Origin: Janthinobacterium sp. UMAB-56
GTDB taxonomy: Bacteria > Pseudomonadota > Gammaproteobacteria > Burkholderiales > Burkholderiaceae_D
Reading direction: 5' to 3'
NCBI RefSeq assembly: GCF_900095265.1
Contig: NZ_LT607670.1
Coordinates: 62,001 to 126,000 of the forward strand
DNA length: 64,000 bases
Below are positions 26,354-35,010 of the stretch, piece by piece. The notes under the pieces were generated by a model, which saw only the letters and a program-made list of their open reading frames with translations, searched no databases and was not told the origin of the DNA. The first letter of the stretch is position 1; each line of letters begins with the position of its first letter. Made by a program: the position numbers and the translations under genes.

Positions 26354-26560
26354 ATGTCCGCACACACTTACAAGCTCATCGAACTGGTGGGAACATCGAC
26401 CGAGAGCAGCGATCAGGCGATACGCGATGCCATTGCCAAGGCGGCGCTCACGGTCAAGCATATGGACTGGTACGAAGTGCTTGAGTCACGCGGCCATATC
26501 GTCGATGGCAAGGTGGCGCACTTCCAGGTCACGCTGAAGGTCGGCTTCCGGCTCGAATAG
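26354..26560 (+). CDS. Dodecin (flavin-binding protein)
   Basis: A 68-residue protein matching dodecin length and motifs: YKLIELVGTSTESSDQAIRDAIAKAA, then the flavin-stacking Trp in KHMDWYEVLESRGHIVDGKVAHFQVTLKVGFRLE. Dodecins assemble into dodecamers that store flavins and limit their phototoxicity. ATG at 26354 is used rather than an upstream codon in frame. It lies just outside the tRNA-flanked segment. Confidence 0.93.
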   Translation: MSAHTYKLIELVGTSTESSDQAIRDAIAKAALTVKHMDWYEVLESRGHIVDGKVAHFQVTLKVGFRLE

Positions 26561-26575
26561 CGTACTGCTGCGCAT

Positions 26576-26887
26576 TCACCCCCGCCCGGCCACGGCCCGG
26601 CTCTCCAGCCACTCCCGGCCGCCGGCCTCCAGCGCGGCTTGAATCACCTTTTCCGGCAAGCTGTACACGGTCGCCCAGCTGGCGCGGCCATCTTGCGTAT
26701 TCGCGGGGAAACTGTGCGTCTCGATGGGCCAGTGGTATTTGCGTTTCAGCGCCTTGACGATGGCGGCCAGGGAGACGCGGCCTTGCAGCGGTTCGGCGCC
26801 GGACTGGTCGCGGTTCGACAGCAGCACGGCCAGGACCTGGCCGCGACCCGTGCGTGCGCCGGGGAAGGTGGGGGTTTTGTTTGCCAT
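26576..26887 (-). CDS. Conserved hypothetical protein, possible winged-helix fold
   Basis: A 103-residue basic protein without signal or membrane segment. The pattern GQVLAVLLSN...GRVSLAAIVKALKRKYHWPIETHSF...WATVYSLPEKVIQAALEAGGREWLE suggests a small helix-turn-helix or winged-helix domain with a beta wing. It converges on the dodecin gene (15-base gap). I do not recognise a named family with certainty. Confidence 0.6.
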   Translation of the reverse strand: MANKTPTFPGARTGRGQVLAVLLSNRDQSGAEPLQGRVSLAAIVKALKRKYHWPIETHSFPANTQDGRASWATVYSLPEKVIQAALEAGGREWLESRAVAGRG

Positions 26888-27171
26888 GGCCTATTTTACC
26901 GGGCAATGATCGGACCAGATGCGATGTGCCGCACCTTTGATATTGCGCAAGCGGCGCAGCGGCTTTACTGCCAGGATGGCTATTTCGCAAAGCGTGCCGG
27001 CGCGCATCGGCTGCGCTTGCGCAAGCAATTCGGGTGGCCACCTGAGCTATCACCGCGGCACCTGAGGCCGGCCAGCGTCGCCCGCCAGGCGGCGTCGGCC
27101 TTTCTTACACCAGGCCCTATGCAGCCCGGTCCGCTTTGCGCAAGTACTTGATTCAAATTGCTTTTTTTGTG

Positions 27172-27187
27172 TGGCATGCAAGCTGCT
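27172..27187 (+). promoter_or_regulatory. Sigma-54 promoter of the PEP-CTERM gene
   Basis: TGGCATGCAAGCTGCT matches the sigma-54 consensus TGGCACG-N4-TTGCW at GG (-24), GC (-12) and the exact spacing, with two tolerated changes. It lies 90 bases before the PEP-CTERM gene in a 390-base gap that holds no gene. Sigma-54 control with the PrsK/PrsR pair is known for PEP-CTERM/exosortase systems. Confidence 0.65.
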
Positions 27188-27277
27188 TATCTGTGTCTAC
27201 GAGATGAATCCAGGCAAGTCATTCTGGCTTCCTGGTCCCCCGGGATTTTTCAAGACTGACCACGATAAGAGGCTGCG

Positions 27278-28267
27278 ATGAACGTCAATCACACACAAAG
27301 CAAGACCCTGGCCTGGCTGGGCGCGCTGGCGGCGGCAAGCCTGCTGGCCAGCGGCCAGGCGCAGGCCGGCGCCTACGGCCTGGCCGTCAACGAATTGAAC
27401 AATTTCCGCATCACCACCAGTACCGGTAGCCTGTCGCTGGCTGGCGCCAACCGCAATGCCAGCGACAGCGCTTTCTTTGAGGGCGGCGTCGCCGTCAATC
27501 CGCGCGCCGTCAATACGGGTCCTGCCGCCAACGCCGACGTACTGCAAGTATGTTCGGGCGGCGGCTGCAGCGGCTTGCCGCAAAATAATTACGCTCCCAG
27601 CCCCAGTTCCACGCTGGAGTTCGCGCGCGGCGACGCGCATGCCTTCGGCAACATGCTCAATGGCGGCGCCACCGTGCAAGCCGTGGCGGAAGCACAGCGC
27701 AACACCGTTGGCGCCGCCACGGCCACGGCCGGCGACACGCTCACCGGTTCCGTCAACCTGACCCTGTCGAGCGCCGGCTTCATCACCTTCAGCTTCTTGG
27801 GACGGCGCGATTTGCGCACCAGCGTGACAACCATGGGCGACAAGTCGAGCGTGTCGATCATGGATATCTTCAATATCTCGTGCAATACCTCCAGCCCCGT
27901 CGGCTGCCTGTCAAAGGCAAACGCCGATGGCGTAATCTTCCAGTTTGCGCCCGACGGCAACCCGAACAATGGCAGCGACATCAACGGCAACCATGGCGCC
28001 GGCAGCCTGGACCCGTTCAGCCTGAACATGACGGCCGGCACGAATGACCCCGCTACCGGGCGCGCCTTCACGAATGGCTTTGCGCAGTTTTCCCTGACGT
28101 CGAATTTTGCCCTGCCCGCCGGCAGCTATACCCTGAATTTCTCCAAGTCCACGCGCACCGATATCGTCGTCATCGATCCATTGGCCGTGCCGGAACCAAG
28201 CACCCTGTTCCTGCTGGGCCTGGGACTGGGCGCCCTGGCCTTCGCGCGCCGCCGCCAGCCGCAATAG
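27278..28267 (+). CDS. PEP-CTERM sorted surface protein
   Basis: A 329-residue exported protein. A signal peptide (AWLGALAAASLLASGQAQA, about 11-30) starts it, and the C-terminus is a complete PEP-CTERM signal: VPEPSTLFLLGLGLGALAFARRRQPQ, i.e. PEP motif, helix and basic tail, cut by an exosortase. The body is Asn/Gly/Ser/Thr-rich with one Cys pair (CSGGGCSG) and has AYGLAVNELNNFRITTS near the start, resembling EDSAP-type PEP-CTERM proteins; that subfamily is tentative. No exosortase gene is in the window. It is probably linked to extracellular matrix or floc formation. Confidence 0.88.
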   Translation: MNVNHTQSKTLAWLGALAAASLLASGQAQAGAYGLAVNELNNFRITTSTGSLSLAGANRNASDSAFFEGGVAVNPRAVNTGPAANADVLQVCSGGGCSGLPQNNYAPSPSSTLEFARGDAHAFGNMLNGGATVQAVAEAQRNTVGAATATAGDTLTGSVNLTLSSAGFITFSFLGRRDLRTSVTTMGDKSSVSIMDIFNISCNTSSPVGCLSKANADGVIFQFAPDGNPNNGSDINGNHGAGSLDPFSLNMTAGTNDPATGRAFTNGFAQFSLTSNFALPAGSYTLNFSKSTRTDIVVIDPLAVPEPSTLFLLGLGLGALAFARRRQPQ

Positions 28268-28284
28268 ACACTGGCGAAGGCGTG

Positions 28285-29352
28285 TTAGCCGAGCCGCGCC
28301 AGCGCCTGGCGCGCCAACTGCAATTGCTGCAGATAATAGCGGTGCAGCATGGCTGGGTCGCTCAGGTCATGGCCGAGGATCAGGCGCAGCTCGCTGGCAC
28401 GGCAGTCGGCGGCCTGGGTCTGCACCTGCGTCCCCAACTGGCGGGCCAACTGGCGCGCCACCTGTTCCTGCGCGGGCCGGTATTCGACGCGCGTGCGCGC
28501 TACCTGGAAGCTGGTTTCATTGGCCAGGCGCACCACCTGCACGGGCGCGCCGGCCAGGCTGCGCGCCAGCGCGGCGGCCATGCCCGGCACGCCGTTGCCA
28601 TTCACGATTTCCAGGCGTGGAAGCGGTGCGCCAGCCGCCGCCACGGGCCGCTCAAGCGCGGCGACGGGCGCGCTGCGCGCCGCCGCCACGCGCCGCAGCT
28701 GGGCCATGCCCTCGCTCTGCGTGATCTCCACGCGCGCCATGGCCGGCGTCTCCTGCACCGGCGCAGGCGCGGCTGCGGACGCCAGTTGCGGCGGCGCCGC
28801 CGCGCGCAACAAGGCCAGGTCGCGCCGCAGGTCGTGTTCCTGCAAGCTGGCCGCCTGGCGCCGCATGAGGGCGGCGCGCTCGTGCTGTCCCAGGCGTTCG
28901 AGCACCTGCGCCAGGTGCTGCCAGGCCAGCGCATTGAGCGGATCGAGCAGACACGCCTGTTCCAGCGCAGTCAACGCTTGCACTTCGCGCCCGTCCAGAG
29001 AATAAGCATGGCCGAGATTGCTGAACAGATAGGCCTGTTGCGGCCGCGCCATGCCCGCCTCCTGCGTCAGCGCCTGCCACCGGGCTATGGCAACTGCGTA
29101 TTCGCCGCGCTGCGCATGCAGCACGGCCAGGCCGTTGCGCGCGTTCACGTGGCGCGGTGCATGGCGCAGCGCCTGCTCATACGCCGCTTGCGCGGCAGGC
29201 AGGTCGCCCCGCTCAAAATGCTGGCGTCCCGCCGCATAGGCGGCATCGGCGTCAGGCCACGCGGGCACCGGTGCATGGGCCAGCTGCGTGGTACAGGCGG
29301 CCAGGCCCAGGCAGGTGCAGGCGGCGGCAAGGCGGGAGAGCGTCAAGCGCAT
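28285..29352 (-). CDS. tadD: TadD-like TPR lipoprotein with LytR_C domain
   Basis: A 355-residue lipoprotein (lipobox LGLAAC, Cys at about 20). Tetratricopeptide repeats span about 33-175 (AYAAGRQHFERGDLPAAQAAYEQALRHAP, VNARNGLAVLHAQRGEYAVAI, FSNLGHAYSLDGREVQALTALEQACLLDPLN). The last 90 residues (PRLEIVNGNGVPGMAAALARSL ... LRLILGHDL) match the LytR_C fold. TadD acts in Tad pilus assembly; the LytR_C tail, found in wall-polymer enzymes and some Tad loci, suggests peptidoglycan contact. ATG at 29352; the frame is open far upstream as a shadow of tadC. Last gene of the Tad run. Confidence 0.85.
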   Translation of the reverse strand: MRLTLSRLAAACTCLGLAACTTQLAHAPVPAWPDADAAYAAGRQHFERGDLPAAQAAYEQALRHAPRHVNARNGLAVLHAQRGEYAVAIARWQALTQEAGMARPQQAYLFSNLGHAYSLDGREVQALTALEQACLLDPLNALAWQHLAQVLERLGQHERAALMRRQAASLQEHDLRRDLALLRAAAPPQLASAAAPAPVQETPAMARVEITQSEGMAQLRRVAAARSAPVAALERPVAAAGAPLPRLEIVNGNGVPGMAAALARSLAGAPVQVVRLANETSFQVARTRVEYRPAQEQVARQLARQLGTQVQTQAADCRASELRLILGHDLSDPAMLHRYYLQQLQLARQALARLG

Positions 29353-29363
29353 GGTGACTCCTT

Positions 29364-30302
29364 TCAGCGGCTGGCCATGGCCGGCACGAGCACGCGATAG
29401 ACTTCGATCACGGCCGGCCCCATGAGCACCAGCATCAGGGTGGGGAAGACACAGAAAATCAGCGGGAACAGCAGTTTCAGGGCGATCTTCGCCGCCGCTT
29501 CCTCGGCCAGCAGGCTGCGCTTGCTGCGCAGGTTTTCCGAATGCACGCGCAGCGAATCGCCCATGCTGGTGCCGAAGCGTTCCGACTGGATCAGCATGGC
29601 AACGAGGGTATCGACGTCTTCCACACCGCTGCGCAGGGCCAGGTTGCGCAGCGCCTTTTCCTTGGAAAAGCCGGCGCGCATTTCCATCAGCACCAGCTGC
29701 AATTCCTGCGCCAGCACCACGCTTTTGATGTGGATTTCGCCCGACACCTTCACCAGCGCGCGCTCCAGGCTCAGTCCCGCTTCCACGCACACGGTCAGCA
29801 AGTCGAGCGCATCGGGGATGTTTTCGAAGATGTCGCGCTGGCGCCGCTTGGCCGTGCTGGCCAGCACCAGGTTCGGCAGGTAGTAGCCGATGGTGGCGCT
29901 GACGCACAGCAGCAACAGCAGTACGCTGCGCAGCTGCGCCGCCATGGCGCTGGCTGCATACAGGCCCAGCACGATAGGAAACAGCAGGGCCAGCACGGTT
30001 TTCGCCGCAAAGTACAGGGCAGGCGCGCTCGCTTGCCGCCAGCCCGCGTTCATGAAGCGCGTGCGCAGCGGCGAGCGTTCCCAGCCCTCTTCCGGCAGCG
30101 ACAGCTTGCTGAACGGCTGCGCCACGCGCGCCACGCGCTCCACCCAGCCATGCTCGGCCACCGCGTCGCTGGCGGCCGGCGCCATGGCGCCAAACAGGCG
30201 CTGGCGCAAGGTGCCTGGAAAGAAGATCAGCCACGCCAGCAGGGCCAGCGCCACCACCACGACGAAGACGATCACGAGAAACAGCAGTTGGGGACCGCTC
30301 AT
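29364..30302 (-). CDS. tadC: Tad pilus inner membrane platform protein TadC
   Basis: A 312-residue GspF-type membrane protein. One N-terminal helix (LLFLVIVFVVVVALALLAWLIFF), two central helices and a C-terminal one (ALKLLFPLIFCVFPTLMLVLMGP) flank the T2SSF domain with NIPDALDLLTVCVEAGLSLERAL and QSERFGTSMGDSLRVHSENLRSKR. With TadB it forms the platform on which the TadA motor drives pilin insertion. It starts 13 bases after tadB. Confidence 0.93.
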   Translation of the reverse strand: MSGPQLLFLVIVFVVVVALALLAWLIFFPGTLRQRLFGAMAPAASDAVAEHGWVERVARVAQPFSKLSLPEEGWERSPLRTRFMNAGWRQASAPALYFAAKTVLALLFPIVLGLYAASAMAAQLRSVLLLLLCVSATIGYYLPNLVLASTAKRRQRDIFENIPDALDLLTVCVEAGLSLERALVKVSGEIHIKSVVLAQELQLVLMEMRAGFSKEKALRNLALRSGVEDVDTLVAMLIQSERFGTSMGDSLRVHSENLRSKRSLLAEEAAAKIALKLLFPLIFCVFPTLMLVLMGPAVIEVYRVLVPAMASR

Positions 30303-30315
30303 GCCACCTCCTGTT

Positions 30316-31293
30316 TTAGATGCGGATACGTATCACATTGCGCATCCAGACGACACCCAGCGCCACCATGCCGGCCGCATACCACAGCAGTTTGATACCG
30401 CTGGGATCGGTCCACAGCAGGCGGATGTATTGCGGATTGACCAGCGCCATGACGCCGATCATCACCGCCGGCATGAGTCCCAGCACCCAGGCCGACATGC
30501 GCCCCTCGGCCGACAGCACGCGCACCTGCCCCAGCAACTTCAAGCGGGCACGGATGATACGCGCGATGCTGACCAGCACTTCAGCCAGGTTCCCCCCCGA
30601 TTCGCGCTGCACCAGTACGGCGATGACGAGGTAACGCAAGTCCGTCAGCGGAATGCGCGCGGCCAGGTTTTGCAGCGCCTCGTTCATCGGCACGCCGTAA
30701 TTGATTTCTTCATGCGCCATCTTGAATTCGCCGCTGATCGGCTCATTGAGTTCATCGCCCACCATCTGCAGCACATTCGAGAACGAGTGCCCGGCGCGCA
30801 GCGCGCGGGCCAGGAAATCGGCCGCTTCCGGCAATTGCGCCTCGATCTTTTTCAGCCGCGCCGCGCGCGCGCGCAGCACGACCATGCACGGCCCGCCACC
30901 CGCCACGCCCAGCAGCAGCATGGCGCCCGGCAGCGGCAGCGGCCAGATGGCCAGCCACAGCAGCGCCGCCAGCAGCAGGGTGCCCGCGCCACCCAGGAAT
31001 TGCGCCACCGACCAGGACAAGCCCGATTGCAGCAGCACGTGGTCGAGCTGCGCCGCCTGCGGCACGCGTCGCAGCAAACGCTCCAGGCCGGGCGCACGCG
31101 CATAGCGACGCTGCTTGAGGATGGACACCCGCTCGCCGCCCGCCTCGCCGCGCGCGGCCATCAGCCGCAAGCGCCGCTGGATGCGCCGCGCCGCACCGCC
31201 ATGCGTGCCCGACCACCACAGCCAGGCACCTTCCACCATCAGGATGCAGGCGGCGAACAGCAGCACGGCAAAGCCGTAGAACACCAGGTCCAT
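30316..31293 (-). CDS. tadB: Tad pilus inner membrane platform protein TadB
   Basis: A 325-residue GspF-type protein with an N-terminal helix (VFYGFAVLLFAACILMV), paired central helices and a C-terminal pair. The T2SSF signature is LPEAADFLARALRAGHSFSNVLQMVGDELNEPISGEF and VLVQRESGGNLAEVLVSIARIIR. It pairs with TadC. It lies between tadA (11-base gap) and tadC. Confidence 0.93.
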   Translation of the reverse strand: MDLVFYGFAVLLFAACILMVEGAWLWWSGTHGGAARRIQRRLRLMAARGEAGGERVSILKQRRYARAPGLERLLRRVPQAAQLDHVLLQSGLSWSVAQFLGGAGTLLLAALLWLAIWPLPLPGAMLLLGVAGGGPCMVVLRARAARLKKIEAQLPEAADFLARALRAGHSFSNVLQMVGDELNEPISGEFKMAHEEINYGVPMNEALQNLAARIPLTDLRYLVIAVLVQRESGGNLAEVLVSIARIIRARLKLLGQVRVLSAEGRMSAWVLGLMPAVMIGVMALVNPQYIRLLWTDPSGIKLLWYAAGMVALGVVWMRNVIRIRI

Positions 31294-31304
31294 GATCCTC
31301 TCCC

Positions 31305-32651
31305 TTACTCATAAATTCGATCCGGGTCGAACACGCTATCGGGCACGGGCGCGCCAAACATGCGCAAGCGTTCCGTGAAACGGGGCCGCACGCCCGTGGC
31401 GCAGAAGTGGCCCTGCACCTTGCCCTCGGCATCCACGCCCGTCTGCTCGAAGCGGAAGATTTCATGCATGGCGATGATGTCGCCTTCCATGCCCGTCACT
31501 TCCTGCAGGCTGACCAGCTTGCGCGCGCCGTCCGTCAGGCGCGAGACCTGCATCACCACCGTCACGGCCGAGCAGATCTGCTGGCGCGTGGCGCGCGGCG
31601 TCAGGTTCACGCTGGCCATGCCGACCATGTTTTCCAGCCGCGCCAGCGCGTCGCGCGCCGTGTTCGAGTGGATGGTCGCCAGCGACCCTTCATGGCCCGT
31701 GTTCATCGCTTGCAGCATGTCGAGCGCCTCGGCGCCGCGCACCTCGCCCAGGATGATGCGGTCGGGCCGCATGCGCAGCGCATTGCGCACCAGCGCGCGC
31801 TGGCTCACCTCGCCCTTGCCCTCGATATTCGGCGGACGCGTTTCCAGGCGCACCACGTGCGGCTGGCGCAGCGCCAGTTCGGCCGCATCCTCGATGGTGA
31901 CGATGCGCTCGCTGCCGGGAATGAAGCCGGACAGCACGTTGAGCAGGGTCGTCTTGCCGCTGCCCGTGCCACCGGAAATCAGGATATTGACCTTGGCCTG
32001 CCCCAGCGCCTGCAGCACCTGCACCATGGGCGGCGTCAGGCTCTTGTAGTCGAGCAGGTTGGCGATCGTCAAAGGCTGCACGGCAAAGCGCCGGATCGAC
32101 AGGATAGGCCCGTCGACGGCCAGCGGCGGAATGATGGCATTCACGCGCGAACCGTCCGGCAGGCGCGCATCGACCATCGGGCTCGATTCGTCGACGCGCC
32201 GCCCCACGCGCGAGACAATCTTTTCGATGATTTTCATCAGGTGTGCATTGTCGTGGAAGGTCACCTCCGTCAGTTGCAGGCGCCCGCCCCGCTCCACATA
32301 CACCTTGTCGCAGGTATTGACGAGGATATCGGACACGCTGGCATCGGCCAGCAAGGGCTCCAGCGGACCAAAGCCCAGCATCTCGTGCTGGATGTCGAGC
32401 ACCAGGCTATGCCGCTCATGCTGGTTCAGCACGATGCGCTCTTCCTCGATCACGCGCTGCACCAGCAGCGCCAGCTCATGCTTGAACTGCTCCGCCGTCA
32501 GGCGTTTCAGGCGCTCCAGGTCGATACGGTCGAGTATCGTCTGGTGCATGGTTTTTTTCAGCTCCTGGTAGGCGTGCAGCGCCAGCGCGCCTTGTCCATT
32601 GCTGGCGGGGCGCAGCGTTTCATTCGCCGCCAGGCGTTCGCGTAAAGTCAT
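31305..32651 (-). CDS. tadA: Tad pilus secretion ATPase TadA (CpaF)
   Basis: A 448-residue cytoplasmic VirB11/GspE-type ATPase that powers Flp pilus extension and retraction. Walker A is [13 protein letters not shown] (about 231-243), Walker B-type [17 protein letters not shown] follows, and the His box [11 protein letters not shown] is intact. The N-terminal part ([21 protein letters not shown]) is the CpaF signature. ATG at 32651 (MTLRERLA) is chosen because GGGAG lies 5 bases upstream; ATGs at 32663 and 32690 are in frame too. Confidence 0.93.
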   Translation of the reverse strand: MTLRERLAANETLRPASNGQGALALHAYQELKKTMHQTILDRIDLERLKRLTAEQFKHELALLVQRVIEEERIVLNQHERHSLVLDIQHEMLGFGPLEPLLADASVSDILVNTCDKVYVERGGRLQLTEVTFHDNAHLMKIIEKIVSRVGRRVDESSPMVDARLPDGSRVNAIIPPLAVDGPILSIRRFAVQPLTIANLLDYKSLTPPMVQVLQALGQAKVNILISGGTGSGKTTLLNVLSGFIPGSERIVTIEDAAELALRQPHVVRLETRPPNIEGKGEVSQRALVRNALRMRPDRIILGEVRGAEALDMLQAMNTGHEGSLATIHSNTARDALARLENMVGMASVNLTPRATRQQICSAVTVVMQVSRLTDGARKLVSLQEVTGMEGDIIAMHEIFRFEQTGVDAEGKVQGHFCATGVRPRFTERLRMFGAPVPDSVFDPDRIYE

Positions 32652-32701
32652 CTTGGCTCCCATGATGGCCCCCGGCGGGAGCCTTGACATCTCTCCCTGT
32701 C

Positions 32702-33871
32702 CTAGGCCTCGCTGCGGCTGAACAGCCGGTCAAACAGGCCTCGACTTTCCGTCACGCGGCGCGCCGTCACCAGTTCCACCAGCTCGGCCAGGCTGCGCGC
32801 CACGGCGCTGGTGCGCGACAGCTGCAGCAGCGCGATGCCCTGGTTGACGGAATCGGTGGCGGCGATGTAATCGTTGGGCACCGTGTGCACCACTTCTGCG
32901 CCCAGCGCCTGCTCCAGGTCCGCCAGGCGCAGCCGTCCGCCCTTTTCATAACGGTTGACGATCAGGCGCAGGCGCTCGCCCGGATAGCCGAGCGAACGGA
33001 AAATGTCGAGCAGGCGGCGCCCGTCGCGGATGTCGGGCAAGGCCAGCTGCAGCACCGGATAGATGGCATCGGCGTTGTCGAGCGCGCGCAGCGACAGCGC
33101 ATCGATCTGGCGCCCCACGTCGAGCACGATGTAGTCGTAGTGCTGGCGCGCCACGGCCAGGATGCGGTCCATGTGCTCGGGCTGCATGTCGACCTTGTGT
33201 GCGGGGTCGTCGGCCGCCGCCAGCACGCCGAAGTTCGGCGTCACGTGCACCAGGCACGAGGCGAGAAAGGCACCATCCATGCGCGCGATCTGCGCGCAGA
33301 TGTCGGACAGGGTCATGGCCGGCTTCTGGTCCGAGACATACAGGGTGGCGTCGCCGAACTGGCCGTGCAAGTCGATCAGCAGCACCTTGCAGCCGGCCAG
33401 GCTTGCCAGTGCATAGGAAAAATTCGTCGACAAGAAGGTGGCGCCGCTGCCGCCCTTGCACGAGATGAAAGCGAGGACCTTGCCGTCGCGCATCTGCGTC
33501 ACGCCGGCCTGGATATCGACCCTATCCATCGCTTCATGGAAGGCCTTGTGCACCAGCGGCAGTTGCAGCACTTCGCGCATGCCGGCACGCATGGCGCGGA
33601 TCAGCACATCCTGCTGCTGGCCGCGCGTGAGCAGCATCAGCACGGCCAGCGGATACTGGCGCGCCAGCCGCTCCAGCAAGTCCGCCTCCTCAGCGTCAAG
33701 GCCGCTGGCGTCGACGATCACCAGTTCGGGTGCTTCGGGCAGCATGCGCTCGACGGCTTCACGCAAGCCGCTGCGCCGCTCCAGCAGGCGCAGCACCGGC
33801 ATGCGCGCCGCGCCCTGTGCCGCGATTTCATCGTGCAAGCTGGCGTCGCGGGTAATCATCAAGGCTTTCAT
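32702..33871 (-). CDS. tadZ: Tad pilus localisation protein TadZ/CpaE (ParA/MinD-like)
   Basis: A 389-residue protein with an atypical receiver-like N-terminal domain (MKALMITRDASLHDEIAAQG, about 1-120) and a MinD/ParA ATPase domain: KVLAFISCKGGSGATFLSTNFSYALA carries the deviant Walker A, followed by VLLIDLHGQFGDATLYV. TadZ/CpaE places the pilus machine at the pole. ATG at 33871 has AAGGAG 8 bases upstream; the outer codon at 33889 is TTG. It lies upstream of tadA. Confidence 0.9.
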   Translation of the reverse strand: MKALMITRDASLHDEIAAQGAARMPVLRLLERRSGLREAVERMLPEAPELVIVDASGLDAEEADLLERLARQYPLAVLMLLTRGQQQDVLIRAMRAGMREVLQLPLVHKAFHEAMDRVDIQAGVTQMRDGKVLAFISCKGGSGATFLSTNFSYALASLAGCKVLLIDLHGQFGDATLYVSDQKPAMTLSDICAQIARMDGAFLASCLVHVTPNFGVLAAADDPAHKVDMQPEHMDRILAVARQHYDYIVLDVGRQIDALSLRALDNADAIYPVLQLALPDIRDGRRLLDIFRSLGYPGERLRLIVNRYEKGGRLRLADLEQALGAEVVHTVPNDYIAATDSVNQGIALLQLSRTSAVARSLAELVELVTARRVTESRGLFDRLFSRSEA

Positions 33872-33923
33872 CACCGCTCCTTCATTCAAAACAATACATT
33901 CGGCTGCGCCGGGCGATGGGCGC

Positions 33924-34538
33924 TCATGGACAAAAACCAGGATTGTCCGGATAGCCCAGCGACTCTGCCACCGCCATGGTGGACCCGCTGGGCAAACGCA
34001 CGGCCCCTGCGCCAGCGGGAAACATCACCCCCAGCAGCGGCAGCACGGGCCGGTACGGCACGCGCTCGCAGCGCGCGCCATCGGCGGGCACGCACAGGCG
34101 CGCGCGCACGAAGCGGATGCAACTGGCGCCATGCGGATCGTCCAGGCAATTGATGCGGTTGCGTTGCGGACAGCCTGGCATCACCGTCACCGGCACTGCC
34201 GCCAGCGCGGCGCCGCCAGCGGCCTGCGACAGATAGTCGATGCGCACATATGCATCGCTGATGCCGCCACCGAGCGGCAGGCCCCCCGGAGTGGCGCGCA
34301 GCACGGCTTGCGTGCGCACGGCCTGCAAGGCGCCGGCATGGCTGAAATCGGTGACGGCGGCGGCGCGCGCCGCGCGCCGCGTGATCTCATGCACCATGTT
34401 CCACACGTACACGGCGCGCGCCACTTCCAGCATGGCAAACAGGAAGAGGAAGAACAGCAGCGCCAGCATGGCGAACTCGACAGCGAAGACGCCGCCCTGG
34501 CGCTGCCGCCGCTGCCGGATATACAGGTTAGTTGACAT
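33924..34538 (-). CDS. TadE/TadF-like pilus minor pseudopilin
   Basis: A 204-residue protein with an N-terminal TadE-type segment: short basic start, then GGVFAVEFAMLALLFFLFLFAMLEVARAVYVWNMVHEITRRAARAAA. The rest is extracytoplasmic with several Cys pairs (PGCPQRNRINC, SCIRFVRARLC, ARCE), so disulfides are likely. TadE/TadF are pseudopilins needed for Flp pilus biogenesis. ATG at 34538 overlaps the end of the preceding tadE by 11 bases. Confidence 0.82.
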   Translation of the reverse strand: MSTNLYIRQRRQRQGGVFAVEFAMLALLFFLFLFAMLEVARAVYVWNMVHEITRRAARAAAVTDFSHAGALQAVRTQAVLRATPGGLPLGGGISDAYVRIDYLSQAAGGAALAAVPVTVMPGCPQRNRINCLDDPHGASCIRFVRARLCVPADGARCERVPYRPVLPLLGVMFPAGAGAVRLPSGSTMAVAESLGYPDNPGFCP

Positions 34539-35010
34539 AGCGCAATGTCGCATTCGCACGCAGCGGGATCGGCGCCAGCTGCGGCAGCCACTTGCGCGTC
34601 AGCTCGGGCAGGATATCGACGGGCATGTCCACGGACACCTTGATGCGTACCTGCAGCGGCGCCGTCGGGTAGTTGCCGCAGCTGTAAAAGTCATCGTTAT
34701 AGATGCAATCCACGTTGACTTTCCCGCTGCTCATGCCTGGCCAGGATTCCAACATCGCCTGCCGCACCATCTGCCGGGCAAACACGACACCCTGTTCCGC
34801 CGCATCGGCATTGGCCATCTGCGGCAGCGGCATGGTCGCCAGGTAGCGCGCCGCATCGTGCGTACTTTTTTGCAGAGCCGTGTACACCAGCAGCGCGCGG
34901 CCGAACAGCAGCACGAAGGGCAGCAGTCCCATGAAGAACAGCAGGATCAGCGCCAGCTCGATGGCGGCGACACCGCCCTGGCGACGTGGCGCGCGGCGAA
35001 GCGGCTTCAT
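34528..35010 (-). CDS. TadE family pilus protein
   Basis: A 160-residue TadE protein. RRQGGVAAIELALILLFFMGLLPFVLLFGRALLVYTALQKSTHDAARYLAT is the TadE segment: Glu after a hydrophobic stretch and a membrane helix. The C-terminal region has a Cys pair (DCIYNDDFYSC). Its ATG overlaps the TadG stop by four bases (ATGA). With the downstream TadE/F protein and TadG it makes a set of three TadE-like proteins in a row. Confidence 0.87.
   Translation of the reverse strand: MKPLRRAPRRQGGVAAIELALILLFFMGLLPFVLLFGRALLVYTALQKSTHDAARYLATMPLPQMANADAAEQGVVFARQMVRQAMLESWPGMSSGKVNVDCIYNDDFYSCGNYPTAPLQVRIKVSVDMPVDILPELTRKWLPQLAPIPLRANATLRYVN

Noticed and set aside
28285..30234. 649-codon version of tadD
   Set aside because: The upstream part is tadC read in another frame; the lipoprotein signal peptide sets the start at 29352.
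30852..31103. Several Arg/Trp/Cys-rich frames within the Tad genes
   Set aside because: They are off-frame translations of tadB, tadA and others; the true frames carry complete conserved domains.
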